Positions 47,344-56,180 of a DNA stretch of 64,000 nucleotides are shown here, in pieces. The notes under the pieces were generated by a model. It saw nothing but the letters and a program-made list of their open reading frames with translations, had not been told where the DNA came from and ran no database searches. The DNA comes from Cristatella mucedo (taxonomy: Eukaryota; Bryozoa; Phylactolaemata; Cristatellidae), in the NCBI GenBank assembly GCA_009760855.2, contig WPIO01000341.1:1-64000 (forward strand), read 5' to 3'. Position 1 is the stretch's first letter. The number at the start of each line of letters is the position of its first letter. A program made the position numbers and the translations under genes.

Positions 47344-47649
47344 TTAAATCCACCAATCCATAGTCTCTTCAATCAACTCTTCTGGAGGTTCAAAGTCTTT
47401 CCCTTGATCAATTACTTGTTTTATTTGCTTTGTTAGTTCTATTTTTTTAGAGTAAGCTTCTAATCTAATTTTATTTATTTTTTCCATTTTTAAGTCATTG
47501 AGAAACTCTTCAAAGATTGACCCATCTCTAACCTTAGTAAATATGTTTGCAATCTCTGGTTCAGAGTGATTTATTCTTAAAGCCTTTTATTCAATAACTA
47601 GTTTAACAGCATTTAGTAATGTTGATCTAATGTCTTCAATTCTACCCAT
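47344..47649 (-). pseudogene. Small helical protein with one in-frame stop
   Basis: About 101 codons from ATG at 47,647-47,649 to TAA at 47,344-47,346, with a single in-frame TAA at codon 21. The rest is charged and helical (NDLKMEKINKIRLEAYSKK; LTKQIKQVIDQGKDFEPPEE), with a Trp-Trp near the end. No family recognised and no TATATAG motif at this start. Confidence 0.5.
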
Positions 47650-47655
47650 AGGATG

Positions 47656-47733
47656 TTAACAGATCTTAAAATTTGAATGCTGCTGACCTTGAACTTCATT
47701 AAGGCAACCCCTACTCCTAGTTTCAACGCCCAT
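47656..47733 (-). other. Short open frame behind a start motif
   Basis: ATG at 47,731-47,733 follows TATGTAGAA, and its first codons (ATGGGCGT) equal those of the 90-residue gene starting at 49,114. It stays open for 25 codons only. It may be the remnant of a further copy of that gene family or of an unrelated small gene. Confidence 0.3.
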
Positions 47734-47772
47734 TTCTACATAATGTTTATTTTTTTGTTTTAATTAAATTAA

Positions 47773-48237
47773 TTATGCTTCTACAGCTGCAGCAGTTGCC
47801 TTTTGTCTTTCGCTAACACCGTCAGCTAGATCAGGAAGAATTGCATAACACTCGTCTTTAACGATTCCAGAGATGTCTGGTTTAACTCCTGAAACTCCTG
47901 AAATAACCGTCGAGAGTGTTGGAAGTTGAGATGCAATCCATGTTGTATAGCCAGAGATCTCAGAAGGATCGTCAAGAAGTGCGTCTACTTTAGATCTAAC
48001 AGTAGATTCAAGATTTGTTGTTACATCAGATAACCCAGCAGTTTCAATCTTTTGAGCTTCGATATCACATTCATCGAGATAGAATTTCTTAACTGAATTA
48101 TCAGTCATAACTGAAATATCTGAATCGAGTGTTTGCTGATCGTATGCGGTCATCCTTGACCTACCAAGATAATCAACGTAAGACTTAAGGAGAGTAGCAC
48201 TAGTAGCAAGATTGGGATCGGTAACGTCGTTCTGCAT
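47773..48237 (-). CDS. Acidic helical protein of unknown function (154 aa)
   Basis: Intact frame with ATG directly behind TATATAGGAA. It is rich in Asp, Ser, Thr, Val and Ala, with an Asn/Asp-rich N-terminus, and it has an Ala-rich end (KATAAAVEA). No signal peptide, membrane helix or cysteine motif. It could be a structural or scaffold-type protein; no family is recognised. First gene downstream of the three related 90-residue genes on the same strand. Confidence 0.6.
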   Translation of the reverse strand: MQNDVTDPNLATSATLLKSYVDYLGRSRMTAYDQQTLDSDISVMTDNSVKKFYLDECDIEAQKIETAGLSDVTTNLESTVRSKVDALLDDPSEISGYTTWIASQLPTLSTVISGVSGVKPDISGIVKDECYAILPDLADGVSERQKATAAAVEA

Positions 48238-48268
48238 TTCCTATATAAAAAAAGAAAATTATATGTAA

Positions 48269-48525
48269 TTAGTTTTTTGTCTTTACATCATCAAATATTT
48301 GATGAAACTTATCAAATGCTTCAGTATATTTTCTTTCTGTCTTTTTCATTTTGTCATATGCATCACAAACATCTAAAAGAACCCAAATTGTTGGTGCAGG
48401 TAGTTTAAACATATACTTATAAAAATCTGTAGGGATATATGGGTTATCATCTTCAAAACCACAAAACTTTTAGCAATTCTTATAGCATACTCACAACAAA
48501 GAATTCTTGAAACTTTTTTATTCAT
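48269..48525 (-). pseudogene. Member 3 of the ~90-residue paralogous family, frameshifted
   Basis: The ATG at 48,523-48,525 follows TATATAGGAAAGAAAG. The start (KKVSRILCCEYAIRIAKSF) matches member 1 at 49,114 (GVSRILSCEQSRNMAVKIC). A one-base shift near 48,470 moves the rest (LPAPTIWVLLDVCDAYDKMKK) to another frame, ending TAA at 48,269-48,271. Two or three helices are predicted by eye. Confidence 0.6.
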
Positions 48526-48534
48526 CTTTCTTTC

Positions 48535-48807
48535 CTATATAAGTTTTTTAAATTTTCTTTCCTCACTAATTTGTTCAGCCTCATCTTCTAATCTCATCTT
48601 ATATTTATCAATACTTTCATATTGATTAGCAATCTCAAAAAGTGTGTCAATAAATAATGGGTCTAATTCTTTTATCATTTTATAAGATTTACAATAAACA
48701 ACAGATTCAGGCCGACAACATCCTAATAGACGAAAACAAATTGAAGATATAATATCACGTACATAAACATTCTCAAGAACCTTTTCAAACTTTTCATCAA
48801 AATTCAT
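48535..48807 (-). CDS. Member 2 of the ~90-residue paralogous family
   Basis: Intact 90 residues behind TATATAGGAA. The pattern DPLFIDTLFEIANQYESIDK aligns with DSLFVSVLIEICEASDKLME of member 1, and LGCCRPES holds a Cys pair. A charged C-terminal helix (RLEDEAEQISEERKFKKL) follows. No known family. Three copies in a row suggest a multimeric DNA- or capsid-binding role, which is inference. Confidence 0.65.
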   Translation of the reverse strand: MNFDEKFEKVLENVYVRDIISSICFRLLGCCRPESVVYCKSYKMIKELDPLFIDTLFEIANQYESIDKYKMRLEDEAEQISEERKFKKLI

Positions 48808-48841
48808 TTCCTATATAAGCTTTAAGAATTGTTTAATAGAA

Positions 48842-49114
48842 TTAATTAATTTGTACACCTTGTTTTTTTTGGGTTTTTTGTTTCTTTGCGGCTTCTTCAA
48901 GCATTTCATTTATCTTACCTCTACATTCCATTAGTTTATCAGAAGCTTCACAGATTTCTATAAGAACACTAACAAACAAACTATCTAAATCTGGAATGAG
49001 TTTATCAAGAGAGTGTCTAATTATACGTTGATCATTTCCTTTTAGTTTTTGAAGACAGATCTTTACAGCCATATTTCTGGATTGTTCACAGCTTAAAATT
49101 CTCGAGACGCCCAT
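48842..49114 (-). CDS. Member 1 of the ~90-residue paralogous family
   Basis: Start chosen at the ATG 49,112-49,114 because it stands directly behind TATATAGAA; an in-frame ATG 33 bp upstream would read through the motif. It has about 90 residues: GVSRILSCEQSRNMAVKICL at the N-terminus, then PDLDSLFVSVLIEICEASDK and a Lys/Gln-rich end (KKQKTQKKQG). The VSRIL plus helix pattern faintly recalls histone-fold proteins, but this cannot be claimed from sequence alone. Confidence 0.65.
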   Translation of the reverse strand: MGVSRILSCEQSRNMAVKICLQKLKGNDQRIIRHSLDKLIPDLDSLFVSVLIEICEASDKLMECRGKINEMLEEAAKKQKTQKKQGVQIN

Positions 49115-49208
49115 TTCTATATAGGTATAATTATTTTTATAATTCATTTTCTTTATTTACATAATCACTTTTATATGGTTGTATATCATCAGTATAAAAA
49201 GTAAAGTC

Positions 49209-49213
49209 GTCTT
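49209..49213. repeat. Target-site duplication of LINE copy H, left (GTCTT)
   Basis: Identical to 51,034-51,038 right after the LINE tail. Both sides are coding sequence of the acidic Polinton gene. Confidence 0.8.
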
Positions 49214-51033
49214 TAAACAGGTCACTAGTGATGTAGTCCTAAAGCTCGTATCTCAATCAAAGAAGACAACAAGTCCACTGGACCCTATTCCCACTGTCCT
49301 GCTCCTACGTTGCATTGATCTGCTGCTGCCATGCATAACCAACATCATTAATATGTCATTAGCCTCAGGTCAGGTCCCAGCACCTTTCAAAAAAGCTGCA
49401 GTCAGGCCACTTCTCAAGAAAGCTACACTAGACCAAGAGAACTTAAGCAACTACCGCCCAGTCTCCCTTCTACCATTCCTATCAAAGACACTGGAACGGG
49501 TCGTGGCAGACCAGCTGAACTCGTATATCGAAACCTCACACCTTGCTAGTAAGTTCCAGTCTGGCTTTAGAGCTAATCACTCCACAGAGTCAGCATTGCT
49601 TCGGGTATACAACGACCTACTTAGGAATGCAGACATGGGTAGAGTGTCTCTTCTTGTTTTGCTCGATCTTTCGGCAGCTTTTGTTACCATCGATCACAAA
49701 GTACTTCTAGAGCGCCTCTCATCTCGCCTGGGCATCACTGGCACTGCTCTGCAGTGGTTCAGGTCCTATCTCAGTGGGAGACTCCAGAGTGTTGACGTGA
49801 ATGGACAAAGATCATCTGAAGTACCTCTAAAATATGGAGTACCTCAGGGCTCCGCGCTAGGTCCGGTCCTCTTCCCCGTTTATACTCTCCCTCTAGCTGA
49901 TGTGATTGCCAAGCACAATCTAGGCTGTCACTTCTATGCGGATGACACTCAGTTGTACCTCTGCTTTGATCCCTCCCAGCCTTCGAGCACCTCAAATTCT
50001 CTCAACTCACTTCCTGCATGCATCGATGACATCCGATCATATATGGCAGCAAATTTTCTAAAACTAAACGATGATAAAACTAAGTTACTAGTTATGGGCA
50101 AACCTAGTGTTATTCAGAAATTGGAAAGGCTGACTCTCAAAATTGGCTCTGCCAGCATATCTCCAGTTGCATCAGCTCGAAATCTAGGTGTCATATTCCA
50201 AAGCGACCTCTCGTTAGACGACCACATCAGCTCCACAGTCAAATCAGCCTATTTTCAGCTTCATAACATTGCTAAAATTAGGGCTTGTTTAGATAAGGAT
50301 ACCACGTCCAAGTTGGTCCATGCATTCGTGACATCTCGTCTCGACTTCTGCAACTCACTGCTTACTGGCCTACCAGCATGTGCGATCAGGCGATTGCAGC
50401 TGGTGCAAAACTCTGCAGCTAGGCTTGTCTGTCATGAGCGTCGCAGTTGCCACATTACTCCACTTCTCGCCGACCTGCACTGGTTACCAGTCAAGCAACG
50501 GATTGACTTCAAGGTTTTGTCGCTCACTTTTAGGTCTCTTCATTCTATGGCTCCAGCCTATCTTTCAGATATACTACCCCATCAGGCAAAGCATCGTACC
50601 ACTCGCTTTTCGGAATCCAACAGTCTAGAAATACCTCGTACAAACCTTAAATCCTTTGGAGACCGTGCATTTAGCTCGTATGCTCCCACAGCCTGGAACT
50701 CCCTCCCGACCTGCATCAGAACATCCCCTGACCTGACCACATTTAAAAGAAACTTAAAAACATACCTATTTAGGAAAGCATTTAGTGGGTCCTTGTGATT
50801 CGTCCTCGATGTGCTTATGCGTGCTGACACTGTTCATGCTGCCACTAACCACATTTGCATGCAGACACAGTGCATGTAACCCCTAACCATGTTATTCATT
50901 TTGTTTGTTTTTCAAGCATGATTTTACTTACTATTCTATTGCGTATCACTTTGCAGCAAATGTAAAGCGCCTAGAAAGAGATTAAGTTATCTGAGGGCGC
51001 TTTATCAAGTGCAATATTATTATTATTATTATT
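49214..51033 (+). mobile_element. CR1/L2-type LINE, copy H, youngest copy, inserted in the Polinton
   Basis: 5'-truncated just upstream of RT, but open from its start to TGA at 50,796-50,798 (about 528 codons). RT motifs in order: LKKATLDQENLSNYRPVSLL, FQSGFRANHSTESALL, LVLLDLSAAF, VPLKYGVPQGSALG, FYADDTQLY, then the CR1/L2 C-terminal domain ([20 protein letters not shown]...[17 protein letters not shown]). The 3' UTR has two tandem ~38-bp GCATGCTGAC-type units, the stem-loop 50,964-51,003 and an ATT tail. A 5-bp target duplication (GTCTT) flanks it. It lacks the endonuclease domain, so it is not autonomous. The catalytic YADD is intact. Confidence 0.95.
50964..51003 (+). other. LINE 3' terminal stem-loop
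   Basis: AAAGCGCC (50,964-50,971) pairs with GGCGCTTT (50,996-51,003). In most copies an inner AGAGA/TCTCT pair sits around TTAAGT; here the inner second arm is TATCT. The same structure recurs in every 3' tail of this family. Confidence 0.85.
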
Positions 51034-51223
51034 GTCTTCAGCAGACTCAAACCCAGATTCGGATTCTGATTCGGATTCTGATTCGGGTATATAATCAGGA
51101 TCTTCGGATTCTGTATCTGATATTGACTCCGTATCTGAAATACTTATATCCATAGAGCTTTCTTCAACTTTCAAAAACTCTGGATTTTCGTTTTCCATTT
51201 CCATAATAATGAAATTATTTTTG

Positions 51224-54200
51224 TTAAATACATTTATCCCATTGACCTGGATTAGTACCTTCTCTCAAAGCTTTTTCAATCTTATAATGTCCATAAGCAT
51301 AACTACAACAACCACAATCAAGCCAGTAACGTTTTGATTCTAATGGTGATAGTGCAACTTTTTCCATCTCATTAGTAAATATTTCGTGTTTATCTTGAAA
51401 TATTTTATGAAACTTCCTAATTTGACTTTCACCAAACTTCTCATTTTTTTACCTTTAAAAACTTCTATACTTTCAGTTAAACAACTAACAAACGTGCCAT
51501 GTCCCATAGTTTTAGTTAAAACTGCTTTTGTTACTCCTTTTGCAGCAGCTTTCCTTTCAGCGTCAACGATGCTTACAGAGTATAGCTTTGGTCTTAAAGG
51601 ACAAACTTCTGAAATTACTTTTCCTTCTGCCTCATCCTTAAATTTACCGATTGTATCATCATCAAAATAATCAGGCATTGCTTTCATATCATCGTAAAGA
51701 TTAGGTGTTTCAACGTTCATAATTAAAGAATCAGTATCAGTATAGATTAAACTAACCTTGTCTCCATATTTTCGTTTTATAACATCGTAATAAAACTTTT
51801 GCATGTGTAACTTTGATAAATCTAGAATTGGACTACCGATGAATGTTGGTTTATTTAATTTTGTTTTAGATTGGTTCATTTGAAAGATTGTCAAATATTC
51901 CCCAAAATCTCTAAAGTTAACCATATTTGGATCTCTTATTCGTTTATTGAACTTCCTTTTTCCTGCTTCCTCAATGGTACTAACTAAATAAGTTTTAACT
52001 CTTTTTTCAACATCTTCACAGATTTTACCATAGAATGAATTCATTATAAGTTTCCAAAGGTTTCTTAAAAACTTTTTACTTGAATTTAATGCTTTCATTT
52101 TAGCACACATTTCAATATAAGGTCTAAGCCATCTAGATTGATTAAACTTGAAAACTTTCTTTACATCACAAACCATTCATGTGTTAAACAGAACTTTAAA
52201 TATCGATAATGAAGAAGATAATCCTTTTTTGGTTTAAAGTCACATATTAATTTTGGAATATTACTTGCTCCTGATTTGAACTTATTTTGAAACTTTGAAT
52301 ATTCACTACAATTAACAACTCTATTAGAAGCACATAATGGATATTCATTATGTAGGTCATGATAACACTCTTTAGTTTTTGGATCGTATTCAATATCAAC
52401 AACAAAGAAGTAGCCAGTATCTTATTCATTCTCTAACTTAAGAATGCTATTAATATCCCACCCTTCATTTGAAATTTCAACAATGTTCCCTTGTGGAAGA
52501 AGTTCCATCATTGCTGTAGGATATAGACTTGTTGCGTCTTGGTAAGTTATCCATGTTATTGCTTTATCCCTATCATAATCAGGTACTAATGGATTATTTG
52601 CCTTAACAAGTCTACTGATAACCTGACATATTCCTCCACGAATAGATTTTTTTATTATGTCATAATTCTGTCTATCAGACAATAACTCAATCTTTACTCC
52701 TGAAAACCAGAATACCGCATTCCATGAGAAGTTTGGTGTTGTTGCAAAGTTTGCTGGATCTAATTTTAGTTTTGATACCAATCCTTTTCTAAAACTTTCG
52801 AAACAATCAGCAAGCAACAAAACGTCCGTTTGAAGATATAAATTATGATATTCTAACATATTTTTACAATCAAACTCTTTACAAACATCATTTGCTTTTT
52901 TATAACTTTCATCGGATATACCAGTCATGTAAACACTTGAATAAAAATCATCTTTACTAGGAAGAGATGAAGTGAAAAACTTCTCAAAAGAATCCATGAA
53001 TTCATAAGGATATTCTCCTTTAGTTGCTAGCATATTAATGTTCTAATTTGGATAAAGTTCACTTAAAACCTTGTTAGAAATTGGCAAACAATCAATAGTT
53101 TTACCCATTGTTGATGCTATAAAATTTAATGAACCAAGCATGAATTGAGCACTATCCTTAAAAACAATATCCTTAACCCTTAACATCATATACTTCTCAA
53201 GATTATTAGCTATTTGTTGTGCTTCACCACTAAAATTTTCAAGAGCTTTAACAATTATATGTGAGACATATCCTCTAAAGTTGTGAAATATAACAGGAAG
53301 TTGCCATCTTCTAAAGTTAACTCCAGCTTTTAAGCTGCAAATATGGTGTGCTGGGCCTCTATATTTATTTGTTAGATGGCAGTGATCGTGAACTTTTCTC
53401 AAATCACTTACTTTATAATTGAATGGCTCTTTACACCTCCAACAGAATAAAGCATTTTCATATTCATCATACTCACTTTCAGTTAAACTATCCATTTTAC
53501 TTTCTCCACAATGTTTAATCAATGTGCTTTTCAAGAAATCTGATAGCTCAAATAATCTTCGTAGAAACTTAACAACACAATCTGGTCCAACATTAATAAA
53601 CCTATCAAAAACTTCACCCTTCCAATCAACTATGATAAAAGCAGCTAAACATGGTGTGTGTGTTGAAGAATTTTCTTGTTGTTCAATTATACACTCAAAA
53701 TCTGCATAACAAACGTATAGGCATGTATTAAGATTTTTGAAAGAATCAAACTTAATAAACTTACTATCACCATGCGGCATTAAATAAACAGTATTTCCAG
53801 AGTTCATACTTTCACATATTTCTAAATGGTTAGTTACTTGTTTTTTATCAAAGAATCTATTTAAGCATCTATGGCAATAATACTGTTTTCCTCCAGAGTT
53901 TGTTGATCTACATAATGAATTAAAATTACTAATCAACATATAATGTTCTTTTTTACCTTTAACAACTAGTAAAAGATTTACATGTCTACCTTCTTTTTCA
54001 TCTGATTTTTTTACAACTCTTAATGGTGAAACTCTAGACTCTTTAAACCTACATGAGTAAACATGTATACTAACATTCATTGCTTTCTCTAATTTATCAA
54101 TATCTTTATCCATTAAAGGCCATTCAATCTCCTTAAGAAGATTAGAATGATTATTAGCTAATATCGTGTTTAAGTCATTCATTTTCCACTTATTTCTTTC

Positions 54201-54841
54201 TACTGGGTTTAAGGACCTTAAAACACACCACAAAGCGCAAAACTCATCATTAAGATTTTTAAATTAATTACACACTTTTTATTAACAAGATATTCAGGTG
54301 TTTCAATGTATGTGCCACCACTTAAAGGTATGTACTTAGAAATAACAACAGAAAATGAATAATAACTAATAAATAACCATCCAGAACCAACATTTCTTTC
54401 TACTAACATCTCAGAATTAGTTCCTAAAGAAAGCATTACTTTTTCATATATTGAGTTAGATGATTCACTATCCATCGCTAACATTGATTTTGATTGTGCT
54501 CCTTTTTTTTCTATGTCTCCATTATTAAACATTCTCATGTCGGATGATATTTTAAAATGAACTCTAACAAACCTCCATGAACTTCTAACTCTATCAAGTA
54601 ATTCATTTGTTTGATACCTAAGAGACTCTTTAAGTGACTCAAAGTCTGCATACGTTCTTTTTGATATATAAGAAAAAGTTAAGGTATTTCCATTAGCAGA
54701 AATAGCAGGTTCTATGAAACCAACTTTATTTAGTCTTCCTTTTCTTCCAACATACCTTCTACTATATGGTTTGAAATCAATGTTCATTAACCTCCTAGAT
54801 TCAAAAGAGAAAGAATTTATTTGACCTACTCGAGAAGACAT
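51224..54841 (-). pseudogene. Protein-primed family B DNA polymerase (pPolB), multiply broken
   Basis: The ATG at 54,839-54,841 follows TATATAGCAA. About 1,200 codons in at least five pieces: 54,841-54,218; 54,233-53,043; 53,033-52,422; about 52,420-52,165; 52,176-51,224. Breaks are frameshifts near 54,245, 52,430, 52,160 and 51,445 (a T7 run) plus one in-frame TAG at 53,043-53,045. Visible motifs are ExoI YADFECIIE, a C2H2-type finger (YCHRCLNRF...HLEIC), HDHCHLTNKYRGPAH, ExoIII-type YLQTDVLLLAD, PolA DATSLYP, PolB NSFYGK (about 52,024-52,041) and PolC YTDTDS (about 51,727-51,744). The ExoII box reads GYVSH where the family has GYDSH, so proofreading Asp is lost too. It would replicate the linear element from a protein primer. 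Dead in this copy. Confidence 0.95.
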
Positions 54842-54867
54842 TTGCTATATAAGGTAAAAATATTTAT

Positions 54868-55007
54868 GCTAATTGATGTTGATTTTGAATTTAGTGATGA
54901 TAGAATTTTTCTTTTCGCGATATCGGGTAATTTTTTGACAACCGATGGTGAAACTGAGGTTGGAGAAAAATTAGACGATGTCGGGAAAGGTAAAATTCCT
55001 ATCATCA
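54868..55007 (-). repeat. Polinton terminal inverted repeat, right
   Basis: Reverse of 39,384-39,527, ending CCTATCATCA. About 4-5% divergence from the left repeat by eye. Confidence 0.95.
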
Positions 55008-55013
55008 TTCAAC
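55008..55013. repeat. Target-site duplication, right (TTCAAC)
   Basis: Matches 39,378-39,383. Confidence 0.95.
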
Positions 55014-56009
55014 CGATAACGGCAGATCCGCCAGACAATACTTTCAGTATTCGCAAAGTGAGTACTTGCGGCCGGCATATCATGATGTGCTAATTATGAG
55101 AGTTTTATTTGCTAGCTAAACAAGCTTTCGCAACTCAATAACAGTCTCTTTCTGAGTGAATAGGGGTGGCGGCAAATAACCCTCGACTCCAACTACGAAA
55201 TAGTGGTTGTTGGGTAGTGTGATTTTAGATTTCACTGGGATATGTAGATCCTGCGAATATACGTAAGCTTATACACTCCTGGTGCTACTTACTACATTTT
55301 CGAGCTAGCCTTTTTTGCTTAGTTTTTAATTACCTGCAATCTTTCAGTTGCATTTGTCTCTGCTCACTCCACACTTCTAGATAGAGATACGTTATACTTG
55401 TTGAGCCTGTATAGCAGACATGTACATATCCCAGATGACTTTATGCCACAAAACCCACTGTACATATTTGTGTCTTATTTTCCAGGCACGATTGTAGATG
55501 CAATTTGTATATGAACATGATGAGCATAACTTTTAGCCAATTTGCAAGCTCCGAGCCTATGAAGAGGCAGCATGTTGTCCATGGATGGGATTGAATCAGT
55601 TGAGGAAGCCCCAGTTAAGTTTCCATTTCCATGCCCAACTGGGTTAAGCATACAAGCAAACACACACATACACACAACATACACACATGCACACACACAC
55701 GCCACGCTTGCACACCCACAATGTAGCCTTAAAGTTTGATTTCTGCAAGTTCCACTACAGCGAGTCTGACGAAAGACTTTTCTTCACTTGTTCCCACTTC
55801 AGGACTATGCACTAGGTTGCTGTTGATTGAAGCTGACTGATACAACTAACCTCTGATGAACGATACATAAACCAAATATATTTTTCAAAATACACTCGGA
55901 TAGCAACGTGGCATTAGCTCAAGCAGTTGGCCAGAATACGTCTTCCGTCAGATGTCCTTTTCTAGTGGTTTTACCACCTCTTTCAGAAGTCGGCAGTTGT
56001 TGCTAGACT
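55014..56009. other. Intergenic with CA-rich microsatellite
   Basis: No gene recognised. A CA/ACAC-rich stretch lies at about 55,656-55,712. Confidence 0.5.
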
Positions 56010-56180
56010 ATATTAATTATGCACTTGATAAAGCGCTCTATAAGAACTCAATCTCTTTCTTGGCGCTTCACATTTGCTGCAAAGTGAAATGCAATTTAAT
56101 TGTAAATAAAATCATGCTTGAAAAACAAACAAAATGAAAAACACGGTTAGGAGTGACATGCACAGGGTCAGCATGCAGAC
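56010..56180 (-). mobile_element. LINE 3' UTR fragment
   Basis: ATTAATTATGCACTTGATAAAGCGC (plus-strand view) opens the inverted tail. Then come the stem-loop and GTTAGGAGTGACATGCAC of the 3' UTR. It stops at a GCATGCAG. Confidence 0.85.

Larger units (their letters stand above)
49137..51204 (-). pseudogene. Acidic Ser/Glu/Asp-rich small protein, split by an LINE
   Basis: ATG at 51,202-51,204. The first exon-like part is strongly acidic with repeated (S/D)ES, IS and SESESE runs. It is cut at 51,038 by LINE copy H. The rest (DFTFYTDDIQPYKSD part, stop at 49,137-49,139) lies beyond the LINE. Counting one copy of the GTCTT target duplication, the two parts are in the same frame and give about 80 residues. 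Acidic proteins next to viral polymerases may bind polymerase or histones; here the function is unknown. Lies 19 bp downstream of the polymerase gene. Confidence 0.75.
39384..55007. mobile_element. Polinton/Maverick (adintovirus-type) element, defective
   Basis: The element is 15,624 bp including a 1.8-kb LINE insertion, so about 13.8 kb originally. Evidence is the inverted repeats of about 138 bp, the 6-bp target duplication, the protein-primed family B DNA polymerase, the retrovirus-type integrase, the adenovirus-type protease and a PLA2-like gene. The element is clearly more AT-rich than the flanks. Genes lie on both strands, tightly packed with short spacers and a shared start motif. The double-jelly-roll major capsid, penton and packaging ATPase of complete Polintons were not found. 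The inverted repeats differ at about five or six positions, mostly transitions, which suggests a moderate age. Many genes have frameshifts or stops, so this copy is not autonomous. Confidence 0.95.

Noticed and set aside
48842-49114. Histone-fold identity of the ~90-residue proteins
   Set aside because: Only a VSRIL-like start and helical pattern; not enough without structural comparison.
52247-52429. 60-codon frame inside the polymerase region
   Set aside because: The polymerase reads in a different frame here with family-like motifs (GYFFVVDIEY; LHNEYPLC), so this is a shadow.
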